A stretch of DNA of 64,000 bases from an uncultured Polaribacter sp. (lineage in GTDB: Bacteria; Bacteroidota; Bacteroidia; Flavobacteriales; Flavobacteriaceae), in contig NZ_CANMHM010000010.1 in the NCBI RefSeq assembly GCF_947497695.1, positions 1 through 64,000 of the forward strand, written 5' to 3'. Below are positions 26,973 through 35,158 of this stretch, in pieces; the first letter of the stretch is position 1; each line of letters starts with the position of its first letter. A model generated the notes under the pieces. The model was not told the origin of the DNA. It did not search any database and saw nothing but the letters and a program-made list of their open reading frames with translations. The position numbers were made by a program, and so were the translations under genes.

Positions 26973-27932
26973 ATGCTTAAAGTTGGAGTATTAGGTGCTG
27001 GCCACTTAGGGAAAATTCATTTACGTTTATTACAACAATCTGATAAATATAAATTAGTTGGTTTTTATGACCCTTCTAAAGAAAATGCTAAAAATGTTGC
27101 CAAAGAATTTGGTTACAAATCTTTTGATACAATAGATGCATTAATAGATGCTGTAGAAGTAGTTGATATTGTTACACCAACATTATCTCATTTTGATTGT
27201 GCTAAATCTGCCATTGAAAAAGGGAAACACATTTTTATTGAAAAACCAATTACCAAAACCGTTTTAGAGGCAGAAACTTTAAGAACTTTAGCAAAAGAAT
27301 ACAAGGTTAAAGGACAAGTTGGTCATGTAGAGCGTTTTAATCCAGCTTTTACAGCTGTAAAAAACAGAATTGAAAACCCAATGTTTATAGAGTGCCATAG
27401 ATTGGCAGAGTTTAATCCAAGAGGCACTGATGTACCTGTAGTGTTAGATTTAATGATTCATGATATTGATATTATTCTTTCTGTTGTAAATTCTGAAGTT
27501 AAAAACATTCATGCAAGTGGCGTTTCTGTAATTTCTGAAACTCCAGATATTGCAAACGCAAGAATTGAATTTGAAAATGGTTGTGTAGCTAATTTAACTG
27601 CAAGCAGAATTTCAATGAAAAATATGCGTAAAACAAGGTTTTTTCAAAAAGATGCCTACATTTCAGTAAATTTTTTAAGCAAAGAATCTGAAGTTGTTAA
27701 AATGAAAGATGTGCCTGAAAACCCTGATGAATTTGCAATGATTTTACAAAATGCTGAAGGTGTTAAAAAACAAATTTATTTTGAAAACCCAGATATTGAA
27801 AATAATAATGCCATTTTAGATGAACTAGAAACATTTGCAGATGCTATTAATAATGATACAACTCCTATTGTTAGTTTAGGCAATGGTACTGAAGCTTTAA
27901 GAGTAGCTCAAATGATTATTGATTGTTTTTAG
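26973..27932 (+). CDS. Gfo/Idh/MocA-family oxidoreductase
   Basis: A 319-residue NAD(P)-dependent oxidoreductase. The Rossmann motif VGVLGAGHLGKIHLRLL covers residues 4-20, the family EKPITK motif is near 90, and GHVERFNPAF near 117 and MIHDIDIILS near 157 hold the substrate-domain residues. Close relatives act on sugars or biliverdin-like substrates; the sequence does not fix the substrate. Single gene with a promoter of its own. Confidence 0.9.
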   Translation: MLKVGVLGAGHLGKIHLRLLQQSDKYKLVGFYDPSKENAKNVAKEFGYKSFDTIDALIDAVEVVDIVTPTLSHFDCAKSAIEKGKHIFIEKPITKTVLEAETLRTLAKEYKVKGQVGHVERFNPAFTAVKNRIENPMFIECHRLAEFNPRGTDVPVVLDLMIHDIDIILSVVNSEVKNIHASGVSVISETPDIANARIEFENGCVANLTASRISMKNMRKTRFFQKDAYISVNFLSKESEVVKMKDVPENPDEFAMILQNAEGVKKQIYFENPDIENNNAILDELETFADAINNDTTPIVSLGNGTEALRVAQMIIDCF

Positions 27933-28084
27933 TGCGATTACAAAGTTTGAGAGATTACCACAAAAAGTAAAAATAAATCTTAGCAAAAAAAGGATAAAAA
28001 AAGTTGCAAACTTTAGACTTTGATTAAGATAAAATCAAAGCCAAATCTTTTGAGGGAACAACCAAATAAATATTAAAAATTAAC

Positions 28085-28729
28085 GTGTATAAAAAGTATT
28101 TTCTAATTTGTATCTTCATTTTATTTACAATTAAAATTGTGAGTCAAGATGAAAAAAAAACGCTTTTAAAACCTTATAAAATTGGATTTTTACACAACTA
28201 TGGTACAAATGAAAATTTTATTTTTGATGATTTAGACTACACACATACTACTAATACTTATAAAGGACAAGCTTTTTACCAACTTACCCGCTGGAAAAAA
28301 ATTGATATTGAACTTATTGTACAACCCCAAGTACAGTTTATAAAACATCAATTGATAAATAAGCATTATGTTTTGCCTAGTGAAGAAAATTATCTTGACA
28401 AAAGAGCTGAATTTACTCAGCTTAAAAGGATGAATCTATATGCCCTAGAATTTGGTTTTGCTCTTAAAAAAGAAATTATAAAAAAACTAGATTTGCAAGC
28501 AACCATTAGTTTAGGTTTTAGTTATATCGATGACAGAACTGAACGTTTAGCCAAAGGTTTTACTTTTATTGAAAATTTTTCTTTAGGGTTTTCGCACAAC
28601 ACTTTTAAAAATTACTTTATTTATATTGGAACTAATTTTGGGCATGCCTCTAATTTAAACTTCCAAAAACCAAATGAAGGACATAATATACAAGGAATAG
28701 AAATTGGTTTTTCTTATTTGTTGAAATAA
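28085..28729 (+). CDS. PagL-like lipid A deacylase / acyloxyacyl hydrolase
   Basis: A 214-residue outer-membrane beta-barrel protein with a signal peptide (to about SQ at 21). Near the C-terminus, GHASNLNFQKPNEGHN carries the H-x-S-N and PN-(D/E)-G pattern of the PagL family, in which His and Ser form the active site, and the protein ends in an aromatic-flanked strand (GIEIGFSYLLK). It would remove an acyl chain from lipid A. The start is GTG, the only codon that gives a full signal peptide. Confidence 0.75.
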   Translation: MYKKYFLICIFILFTIKIVSQDEKKTLLKPYKIGFLHNYGTNENFIFDDLDYTHTTNTYKGQAFYQLTRWKKIDIELIVQPQVQFIKHQLINKHYVLPSEENYLDKRAEFTQLKRMNLYALEFGFALKKEIIKKLDLQATISLGFSYIDDRTERLAKGFTFIENFSLGFSHNTFKNYFIYIGTNFGHASNLNFQKPNEGHNIQGIEIGFSYLLK

Positions 28730-28731
28730 AA

Positions 28732-28769
28732 AAAACGTCTTTCTAAAAATCATTTTAGAAAGACGTTTT
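28732..28769. terminator. Perfect 17 bp bidirectional terminator
   Basis: AAAACGTCTTTCTAAAA at 28732-28748 pairs with its exact complement at 28753-28769 across a 4 nt loop. The A run on one side and T run on the other let it end both the PagL-like gene and the convergent dps gene. Confidence 0.85.
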
Positions 28770-28793
28770 ATTAAACTTCAATTAGCTACCCTT

Positions 28794-29267
28794 TTATTTT
28801 CCCAACCAAGAGTTTAACATCCAAATTGTTTTTTCTTGCTCTGCTATAAAATCACTCATCATAGAATTTGTTCCTTCGTCATTTGCAGCATCAGAAGCAT
28901 CTAAAATAACTCTTTCTATTTTTAATAATTCAGAAAGCGAATTTACAACCAACTCTACTGCCTCAACATCATTAGATATATCTTTACCAACTACCACTGT
29001 TGCCAATGCTAAATAATCTGTAAAAGTATGCAATGGCTTGCCTTGTAGCGTTAAAATACGTTCTGCAATTTGATCAATTTTAACTTGAGAATCAGTATAA
29101 AACTCCTCAAACTTTACATGCAATTCAAAGAAATTTTTTCCTTTAATATTCCAATGTAAACCTCTTAAATTTTGATAATAAATTTGAAAATTAGCTAATA
29201 AACCATTTAATTGACTTATTAAATTAGCGGTTTCTTGTTTGTCTAGTCCTAATATTGTTTTACTCAT
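28794..29267 (-). CDS. dps: Dps-family ferritin-like DNA-protection protein
   Basis: A 157-residue four-helix-bundle protein that forms 12-mers, oxidises Fe(II) with peroxide and shields DNA. The ferroxidase residues appear as LHWNIKGKNFFELHVKFEEFY at about 38-58 (His, then Asp/Glu-type ligands). Length matches the family. Divergent from oxyR across about 100 bp, the usual Bacteroidota pairing, so it is probably an OxyR target. Confidence 0.93.
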   Translation of the reverse strand: MSKTILGLDKQETANLISQLNGLLANFQIYYQNLRGLHWNIKGKNFFELHVKFEEFYTDSQVKIDQIAERILTLQGKPLHTFTDYLALATVVVGKDISNDVEAVELVVNSLSELLKIERVILDASDAANDEGTNSMMSDFIAEQEKTIWMLNSWLGK

Positions 29268-29371
29268 TTTTATCTATTTTAAATAATAGTATAAAATTAA
29301 CAGAAATTTAGACGCTAGCATTATAATTATAATTGATAGTTTTAATATCTTTATCGAAAATTATTATACAA

Positions 29372-30313
29372 ATGACAATTACCCAATTAAAATATGTTTT
29401 ATCGGTTGCAGAATACCAAAACTTTACAATAGCTGCAGACCATAGTTTTGTAACGCAACCAACATTAAGTATGCAAATACAAAAATTAGAAGATGAATTA
29501 AATATTAAAATATTTAACAGATCTAAAAAACCTATAGAACTTACAGAAGTAGGAAAAAAAATTGTAGAACAAGCAAAGGTTATAGTTGATGAAAGTAATA
29601 GAATTTTAGACATTGTACATCAACAAAAAGGCTATATTGGAGGAGAGTTTAGACTAGGAATTATCCCCACAATTATGCCTACTTTATTACCAATGTTTTT
29701 ACAAAATTTTACTAAAAAATACCCAAAGGTTAAGTTAATTATAGAAGAATTAACCACAGAAGAAATTATTAGAAAATTAACTGACGGACATATAGATGCT
29801 GCTATTGCTGCAACCCCTTTAGAAAACGAAACTATTAAAGAAAAACCTTTATATTATGAACCTTTTGTTGGCTTAGTTCCTCAGAATCATCGTCTTTTTA
29901 ACCATAAAAAAATTAGTGCTAATGAACTAGAAATGGAAGATATTTTGTTGTTAGAAGATGGCCATTGTTTTAAAGATAGTATTATTAATTTATGTAGAAC
30001 ACACAAAATAGATAATAAAAAAGGGTTTCAATTAGCGAGTGGAAGTTTTGATACACTAATTAAGTTATCTAAAGAAGGTTTAGGAATGACTTTATTACCT
30101 TATTTACATACACTAGATTTAAGTGAAGTAGACAAAAGCCATTTAAGAGAATTTACAACACCTCCTCCTGCAAGAGAAGTGAGTTTAATTTATCATAAAT
30201 CGCAATTAAAAATGCAGTTAATAGAGGCGTTAAAAACAACAATTGATGGAATTGTGAGAGGTGCCATTTCTTTTTCTGATGTAAAAATTATTAGTCCTTT
30301 AAAAAATAAGTAA
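29372..30313 (+). CDS. oxyR: OxyR-type LysR hydrogen peroxide sensor/regulator
   Basis: A LysR regulator of 313 residues from the chosen ATG. The N-terminal helix-turn-helix starts MTITQLKYVLSVAEYQNFT and holds TQPTLSMQIQKLEDEL. The redox pair is visible in GHCFKDSIINLC near residue 197, spaced C-x8-C as in E. coli OxyR, which forms a disulphide on peroxide exposure. An upstream in-frame ATG at 29333 would add 13 hydrophobic residues; 29372 matches the family start. It faces dps, its probable target. Confidence 0.93.
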   Translation: MTITQLKYVLSVAEYQNFTIAADHSFVTQPTLSMQIQKLEDELNIKIFNRSKKPIELTEVGKKIVEQAKVIVDESNRILDIVHQQKGYIGGEFRLGIIPTIMPTLLPMFLQNFTKKYPKVKLIIEELTTEEIIRKLTDGHIDAAIAATPLENETIKEKPLYYEPFVGLVPQNHRLFNHKKISANELEMEDILLLEDGHCFKDSIINLCRTHKIDNKKGFQLASGSFDTLIKLSKEGLGMTLLPYLHTLDLSEVDKSHLREFTTPPPAREVSLIYHKSQLKMQLIEALKTTIDGIVRGAISFSDVKIISPLKNK

Positions 30314-30346
30314 AATCTAACAATTTCTCTTAGCAACTCAATAAAA

Positions 30347-30392
30347 TTTAGTGAACCTCTGTTTAAAATTTATTAAACAGAGATTCACTAAA
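30347..30392. terminator. Long bidirectional hairpin between oxyR and DUF1569
   Basis: TTTAGTGAA and CTCTGTTTA (30347-30365) pair with TAAACAGAG and TTCACTAAA (30374-30392), 18 bp with one mismatch and an 8 nt loop. It separates two convergent genes. Confidence 0.75.
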
Positions 30393-30419
30393 ATAAGAGA
30401 GATTTAAACAATTTTAAAT

Positions 30420-30872
30420 TCAAACTCCAAATTGGTTTAAGTGATGATCTAAATGTTTGTAAAAAGAATTATTCCATTCATTAGCAGTCAACTTTCCAAA
30501 AGAATGTGATTCTTTTCCATCAAATTCACTTTCTCCTAATTGTTGTGTTTTGTTGATGTAATCAACCAAACGTTTTTTTTCTGTTTCAAATTCTTTTTCG
30601 TCAGAAATTATAAATTGAGATGCAGTTCTTCCGTTTTTTGCATACTCCTTTTCTGAAACCACAATTTTCTTTACAAATAATTTTAGCATAAATTTTGTAA
30701 AAGCATTTGGTTTTGGATGTTTGTCTGTATACACCATTTCATAAGTAACATTACAATGAGCCAGCATTTGACTTACAGACATTTTACCCCAAATTGGTTG
30801 AGAGGTAGTTTCTAGTTTATTTACTCTTGAAATAACCTCTTCAGTAACTTCTTTCTTAAAAATATTTTTCAT
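30420..30872 (-). CDS. DUF1569 (DinB-like) protein
   Basis: A 150-residue cytoplasmic protein of the DUF1569 family, a DinB-like four-helix bundle that often binds metal through histidines. MLAHCNVTYEMVYTDKHPKP near 36-55 and the terminal KHLDHHLNQFGV are the family's histidine regions. Function unknown. It begins one base after the holA stop codon and is co-transcribed with it. Confidence 0.8.
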   Translation of the reverse strand: MKNIFKKEVTEEVISRVNKLETTSQPIWGKMSVSQMLAHCNVTYEMVYTDKHPKPNAFTKFMLKLFVKKIVVSEKEYAKNGRTASQFIISDEKEFETEKKRLVDYINKTQQLGESEFDGKESHSFGKLTANEWNNSFYKHLDHHLNQFGV

Positions 30873-30873
30873 T

Positions 30874-31875
30874 TTAGTGTAAAATTTTAAATAATAATTC
30901 TTTTAAAATATCGCTTTGAGAATGATTCGCACCAACTCCTTTACTTTTTACATCTGCATCTCTTAAAAATGCTATTACCTGAGCTACTTTTCGCATCGGA
31001 TAATTTCTGGCAGCCAAAAAATATTCATCTACAAAATACGGACTCACACCAATAGACTTGGCAACAGAATTTTTAGATTTATCTTTTAAACCATGAAACA
31101 AAAGTAGCTGTGTAAAAAAACTATTTAACAAAGAAATAGTCATTACTAAAGGGTTTTTTTTGGGGTTTTCTGCAAAATAATTAATAATTCTATTTGCTTT
31201 TACAATATCTTTTGCTCCCACAGATTTTCTTAATTCAAAATTATTAAAGTCTTTAGAAATTCCAATATTATCTTCTATATGCTTGTCATTAATAATGGTT
31301 TCTTTAGGCAAAATTAGTATGAGTTTCTCTAACTCATTCGATATTTTACTTAAATCTGTACCTAAAAACTCAACCAACATTTGAGCTGCCTTAGGCTCTA
31401 TTTGATACTTTTTACCACCTAAAACTCTACGAATCCAATCTGAAACCTGATTTTCATACAGTTTTTTACTTTCAAAAATAAACCCCGTTTTTGCAATTGC
31501 TTTGTGCAATTTTTTACGTTTATCTAATTTTTTATACTTGTAATTGAATACTAAAACGGTTGTTGGTTGTGGATTTTCTGCATACGAAACTAACTTTTCA
31601 ATATTTCTACTTAAATCTTGGGCTTCCTTAACAATAATTACCTGTCTTTCTGCCATCATTGGGTAACGTTTTGCTGCAGAAACAATATCCTCTATACTTG
31701 CATCTCTACCATACATAATTTGTTGATTAAAGCCTTTTTCTGCTTCCTCTAATATGTTTTCTTCAATATAATCAGAAATTTTGTCGATGTAATAAGGCTC
31801 TTCTCCCATTAAAAAATAAATGGGTTGTATGTTACCATTTTTTATTTCTGAAACAATGTTTTTTATCTCGTTCAT
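30874..31875 (-). CDS. holA: DNA polymerase III delta subunit
   Basis: A 333-residue clamp-loader delta subunit that opens the sliding clamp during replication. It starts with the family pattern QPIYFLMGEEPYYIDKISDYI at about 17-37, followed by a RecA-like domain without a functional Walker A, a middle helical domain and the C-terminal collar (FFTQLLLFHGLKD near 247). Length is usual. Conserved neighbour of the HSDR_N gene on the opposite strand in Flavobacteriaceae. Confidence 0.92.
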   Translation of the reverse strand: MNEIKNIVSEIKNGNIQPIYFLMGEEPYYIDKISDYIEENILEEAEKGFNQQIMYGRDASIEDIVSAAKRYPMMAERQVIIVKEAQDLSRNIEKLVSYAENPQPTTVLVFNYKYKKLDKRKKLHKAIAKTGFIFESKKLYENQVSDWIRRVLGGKKYQIEPKAAQMLVEFLGTDLSKISNELEKLILILPKETIINDKHIEDNIGISKDFNNFELRKSVGAKDIVKANRIINYFAENPKKNPLVMTISLLNSFFTQLLLFHGLKDKSKNSVAKSIGVSPYFVDEYFLAARNYPMRKVAQVIAFLRDADVKSKGVGANHSQSDILKELLFKILH

Positions 31876-31898
31876 TTTCTTACTTCATATTTATTTTT

Positions 31899-32047
31899 GC
31901 CACGAATTCACAAATTAAAATTATAAAAAATCTTGTAGTCATAATTACTAGAATAATATATAATTTAACCTAAAATCCAAAGGATTTTTATCCGTGAAAA
32001 TCCTTTTTTTTTCATTTTTAAACCACAATAATTCGTGAATTCGTGGC
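31899..32047. repeat. Terminal-inverted-repeat element GCCACGAATTC, copy 1
   Basis: GCCACGAATTCACAAATTA at 31899-31917 is the inverted complement (one mismatch) of TAATTCGTGAATTCGTGGC at 32029-32047. Inside is a second stem (AAAGGATTTT near 31978 with AAAATCCTTT). At 149 bp it has no coding capacity and resembles a MITE-like palindromic element. Related elements are at 39154-39293 and 44869-44927. Confidence 0.8.
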
Positions 32048-32058
32048 TTATATTTCAA

Positions 32059-32424
32059 CTACAAAACTATCCTTTTAAACTCTAATGAATTATTCTGAAA
32101 ATTTACCAAAATACATAATTTGTTCCCAGATACTTTTAAATAATTAATGCACTGAGCAATGTGTTTTGGATGAAACTCTTTAACAGATTTTACTTCTAAA
32201 ATAATTTTATCAAAAACAACAAAATCTGAATAAAATTTGTGTTTTAATCTTGTTTCTTTATAATTTACAAAGTATTCTTTTTCTCTTTCAAATTTAATGT
32301 TTTTTAGATCAAACTCATATTCAAGAGCATCTTTATATACCACCTCTAAAAACCTCCACCTAGATTACTATGAATCTTCAAATAAAGTTCCTATAATATC
32401 ATAGCTTTCCTTTTTATAAATCAT
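32059..32424 (-). pseudogene. GxxExxY-family protein, broken by two compensating frameshifts
   Basis: From the ATG at 32424 the minus strand reads MIYKKESYDIIGTLFE, then one extra base near 32375 throws it into TAG TAA at 32365-32370. In the shifted frame it continues VHSNLGGG, and one missing T in the run near 32348-32352 restores the frame at FLEVVYKDALEYEF, which runs to the stop at 32059. The rebuilt 121 residues have the length and the G-x-x-E-x-x-Y-like order of the GxxExxY family. Starting at GTG 32343 would leave a 94-residue C-terminal part, so a truncated product is possible but the gene looks dead. Confidence 0.75.
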
Positions 32425-32447
32425 TTTATTTTGTGATATTCGTAGTA

Positions 32448-32897
32448 ATGAAATTTCAAAAACTCAACTTACCAAATTATAATTTCAAACTCAAAAGTAG
32501 CGAAAATAAGACGCTTATTTTTGATAAATTAAGAAAAAAATACATGGTTTTAACTCCAGAAGAATGGGTTCGTCAACATTTTGTGTGTTTTTTGATGGAT
32601 GAAAAAAAATATCCAACTTCTTTAATTGCATTAGAAAAACAATTAACCATTAATAATCGTAAAAAAAGAACCGATATTTTAGTTTTTAATAAGGAAGGAA
32701 ACCACGAAATTATTGTGGAATGCAAAGCTCCTTCTATAAAAATAACTCAAGATACTTTTGATCAAATTGCTCGCTATAACTTAAAATTAAAAGCCAATTA
32801 TTTAATTGTAACCAATGGTTTAGAGCATTTTTACTGTAAAATGGATTTTGAAAATAAAAAGTATGTTTTTTTAAAAGAAGTGCCTGATTATAAGTAA
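32448..32897 (+). CDS. Type I restriction enzyme HsdR N-terminal-like (HSDR_N) protein
   Basis: A 149-residue PD-(D/E)xK-fold protein. RKKRTDILVFNKEGNHEIIVECKAP (about 67-91) gives D...ExK, the nuclease-fold signature, and TPEEWVRQHFVCFL near 32-45 is the family lead-in. It has no helicase domain and is not part of the type I operon at 2741-9537. This gene is a conserved neighbour of holA in Flavobacteriaceae, so it is probably a housekeeping or repair nuclease-like protein. I use the ATG at 32448, not an in-frame one 15 bp upstream, on family N-terminus. Confidence 0.85.
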   Translation: MKFQKLNLPNYNFKLKSSENKTLIFDKLRKKYMVLTPEEWVRQHFVCFLMDEKKYPTSLIALEKQLTINNRKKRTDILVFNKEGNHEIIVECKAPSIKITQDTFDQIARYNLKLKANYLIVTNGLEHFYCKMDFENKKYVFLKEVPDYK

Positions 32898-32972
32898 ATT
32901 TTGTCATTCCTGACAAACCCTAAAACTTTTACATAATTTAGATAAACTTGAATCAAACTAATTTATAAACTG

Positions 32973-32980
32973 TAAATTCG
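32973..32980 (+). promoter_or_regulatory. Promoter -7-like element before the glycosyltransferase
   Basis: TAAATTCG (one base from TAnnTTTG) ends 5 nt before the TTG start at 32986, another case of an element almost touching the start codon. Confidence 0.4.
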
Positions 32981-32985
32981 CAGTC

Positions 32986-33984
32986 TTGAAAATAGCAATC
33001 GTCATATTAAATTGGAATGGTCAAAAATTGTTAGAACAGTTTTTACCATCTGTTATGAACTATAGTTTACAAGAAGCTACTGTTTATATAGCAGACAATG
33101 CCTCTACAGACTCTTCAATTGACTATGTTAAAAAATTTTATCCATCGATTAAAATTGTAAAAAACGAAACAAATGGTGGTTATGCCAAAGGTTATAATGA
33201 TGCTTTAAAAAATATAAATGCAGATATTTACTGTTTGTTAAATTCTGATATTGATGTTACTAAAAACTGGTTACAACCTATTGTTGAAGCTTTTAAAAGT
33301 GATGAAAAAACAGCCATTATTCAGCCTAAAATATTAGATTTTAAAGACAAAACCAAGTTTGAATATGCAGGAGCTGCAGGAGGTTTTATTGATTTATATG
33401 GATATCCTTATTGTAGAGGACGTATTTTTAATCATTTAGAATCTGAAAAGGGGCAGTTTAATGATGAAATTGATATTTTTTGGGCCTCTGGTGCATGTTT
33501 ATTTATTCGCTCTAAAGTATATCATCAATTAAATGGTTTTGATGAAGATTATTTTGCACATCAAGAAGAAATTGATTTGTGTTGGAGAGCCCAAAATAAT
33601 GGACACAATATTAAATACGTTGGTAAATCTACTGTATACCATGTTGGAGGTGCAACTCTTCAAGAAAATAATCCGAAGAAAACCTACCTAAATTTTAGAA
33701 ATAGTTTATTAAATATCTTAAAAAACGTACCAAAAGAAAAAGTTGTATTTGTAATTTTTGTTCGTTTAGTTTTAGACGGAATTGCAAGTATAAAGTTTCT
33801 TTTAGAAATGAAACCATTACATACTTTAGCAATTCTTAAATCGCATTTTAGCTTTTATAAAAATGTGTTTAAATTTTTAAAGAAAAGAAAAAAAATAGTA
33901 CAAAAACAAAACTATAATTTACACACTAGTATTGTTTGGCAGTATTATATTTTAGGTAGAAAAATGTTTAAGAATTTAAAATAA
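32986..33984 (+). CDS. Family 2 glycosyltransferase
   Basis: A 332-residue GT-A fold enzyme. It starts with the GT2 pattern KIAIVILNWNGQKLLEQFLPS, has VYIADNASTDSSIDYV near 33-48, the metal/nucleotide motif CLLNSDIDVTKNW near 82 and WASGACLFIRSKVY near 163, followed by GFDEDYFAHQEEIDLCWRA with the probable catalytic acid region. The C-terminus is hydrophobic and basic, likely membrane-associated. It should add a sugar, often rhamnose, to a surface glycan; the acceptor is unknown. The start is TTG. Its stop directly touches the stop of the next, convergent gene. Confidence 0.9.
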   Translation: MKIAIVILNWNGQKLLEQFLPSVMNYSLQEATVYIADNASTDSSIDYVKKFYPSIKIVKNETNGGYAKGYNDALKNINADIYCLLNSDIDVTKNWLQPIVEAFKSDEKTAIIQPKILDFKDKTKFEYAGAAGGFIDLYGYPYCRGRIFNHLESEKGQFNDEIDIFWASGACLFIRSKVYHQLNGFDEDYFAHQEEIDLCWRAQNNGHNIKYVGKSTVYHVGGATLQENNPKKTYLNFRNSLLNILKNVPKEKVVFVIFVRLVLDGIASIKFLLEMKPLHTLAILKSHFSFYKNVFKFLKKRKKIVQKQNYNLHTSIVWQYYILGRKMFKNLK

Positions 33985-34464
33985 TTATCTTTTTAAAATT
34001 GATTTCCATTTTTGAGATTCTGCATAATCTCTAATAACCTTATTCCTTTCTACTAAAAAGTTTTTCATATATTTTTTTAGAAATAAAAAGTCAGCAAGTT
34101 TCCCTAAAACACCTAAAGGAGATTGATACTCAAAAAAATCTTTAAGCATTACTTTATTTTGTTGTTTTTCAAGATAATGTTCATGTCTAAAACTCTTAAA
34201 GGCACCTTTAACCATTTCATCGGCAAAAAAAGTAGGTGCAGAACAATCTGTAATTATAGAAGTCAATTTTTGTGTAAACCCTAAATGTTTTGCTCTCCAA
34301 GTTACAGTTTCATTTAATGATATCAAGCCAAAGGTTTTACCTGCTATAGCTTCTTCCTTAGAATTTTTTGTAGAAATTTTATGCAAATCAATACTTCGTA
34401 TTAAGTCAAAAACAACATCAATATCATCAATATTAATTAAGGTATTTAATTCAATTCTTGGCAT
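33985..34464 (-). CDS. SRPBCC-family ligand-binding protein
   Basis: A 159-residue START/Bet v1-like (SRPBCC) protein. The first strand PRIELNTLINIDDIDVVFDLIRSID, the WRAKHLGFTQKLTSII middle and the amphipathic C-terminal helix (LGKLADFLFLKKYMKNFLVERN) fit the fold. Ligand unknown. Its ATG overlaps the stop of the Sua5 gene (TAATG), so it is translationally coupled to it, and it converges on the glycosyltransferase with no gap. Confidence 0.8.
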   Translation of the reverse strand: MPRIELNTLINIDDIDVVFDLIRSIDLHKISTKNSKEEAIAGKTFGLISLNETVTWRAKHLGFTQKLTSIITDCSAPTFFADEMVKGAFKSFRHEHYLEKQQNKVMLKDFFEYQSPLGVLGKLADFLFLKKYMKNFLVERNKVIRDYAESQKWKSILKR

Positions 34465-35084
34465 TACAAAACATCTAAACTCCCTTTTCCTTCTCTTACA
34501 ACCTCTGGATATCCTTCTGTAAAATCGATAATTGTAGAAGGTTGGTTGTCTCCATAACCTCCATCAATTACAATATCAACTAAATTGCCCCATTTTTCGA
34601 AAATTAATTCTGGGTCTGTAGTATACTCTAAAATTTCATCTTCATCTCTAATAGAAGTAGATACAATTGGGTTGCCTAAACTTTCTACCAAGGTTCTGAT
34701 AATGTTATTATCAGGAATACGAATTCCTACTGTTTTTTTCTTTTTAAATACTTTGGGTAAATTATTACTTCCTGGTAAAATAAAAGTATAAGGTCCAGGT
34801 AAAGCCTTTTTTAGTATTTTAAAAGTAGTACTATCTATTTGTTTTATATAATCTGATAAATGGCTTAAATTATTACAAATAAAAGAAAACTTTGCTTTTT
34901 CTAACTTTACACCTTTTAGCTGAGCAATCTTTTCTAATGCTTTGTTATTGGTTATATCACAGCCTAAACCATAAATGGTATCTGTTGGATAAATAACCAA
35001 ACCTCCACGTTTTAAAACCTTTACAACTTTGTCTATTGCTTTTTGGTTTGGATTCTCATTATATATTTTAATGAATTCTGCCAT
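34464..35084 (-). CDS. L-threonylcarbamoyladenylate synthase (Sua5/YrdC family)
   Basis: A 206-residue YrdC-fold enzyme making threonylcarbamoyl-AMP from threonine, bicarbonate and ATP, the first step of the t6A tRNA modification. Typical segments are GGLVIYPTDTIYGLGCDI near 32-49, KAKFSFICNNLSHLSDYI near 63-80, PGPYTFILPG near 96, VGIRIPDN near 118 and GNPIVSTSIRDE near 137. No C-terminal Sua5 domain, so it is the short YrdC/YciO type. Confidence 0.92.
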   Translation of the reverse strand: MAEFIKIYNENPNQKAIDKVVKVLKRGGLVIYPTDTIYGLGCDITNNKALEKIAQLKGVKLEKAKFSFICNNLSHLSDYIKQIDSTTFKILKKALPGPYTFILPGSNNLPKVFKKKKTVGIRIPDNNIIRTLVESLGNPIVSTSIRDEDEILEYTTDPELIFEKWGNLVDIVIDGGYGDNQPSTIIDFTEGYPEVVREGKGSLDVL

Positions 35085-35097
35085 ATATTAAAGATAC

Positions 35098-35139
35098 AAA
35101 AAACTCAACTTGATTATCTATCAAGTTGAGTTTTTTTTT
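35098..35139 (-). terminator. Terminator between the two-component operon and the Sua5 gene
   Basis: ACTCAACTTGA at 35103-35113 pairs with TCAAGTTGAGT at 35121-35131, extended by A and T runs. On the minus strand it ends the sensor-regulator transcript just before the Sua5 gene, and a T tract also exists for plus-strand reading. Confidence 0.75.
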
Positions 35140-35158
35140 ATGGAAAGTATTGTTTATT

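Noticed and set aside
32448..32897. Second type I restriction system
   Set aside because: Only the HSDR_N nuclease-fold part is present with no helicase, M or S gene; it is the usual neighbour of holA.
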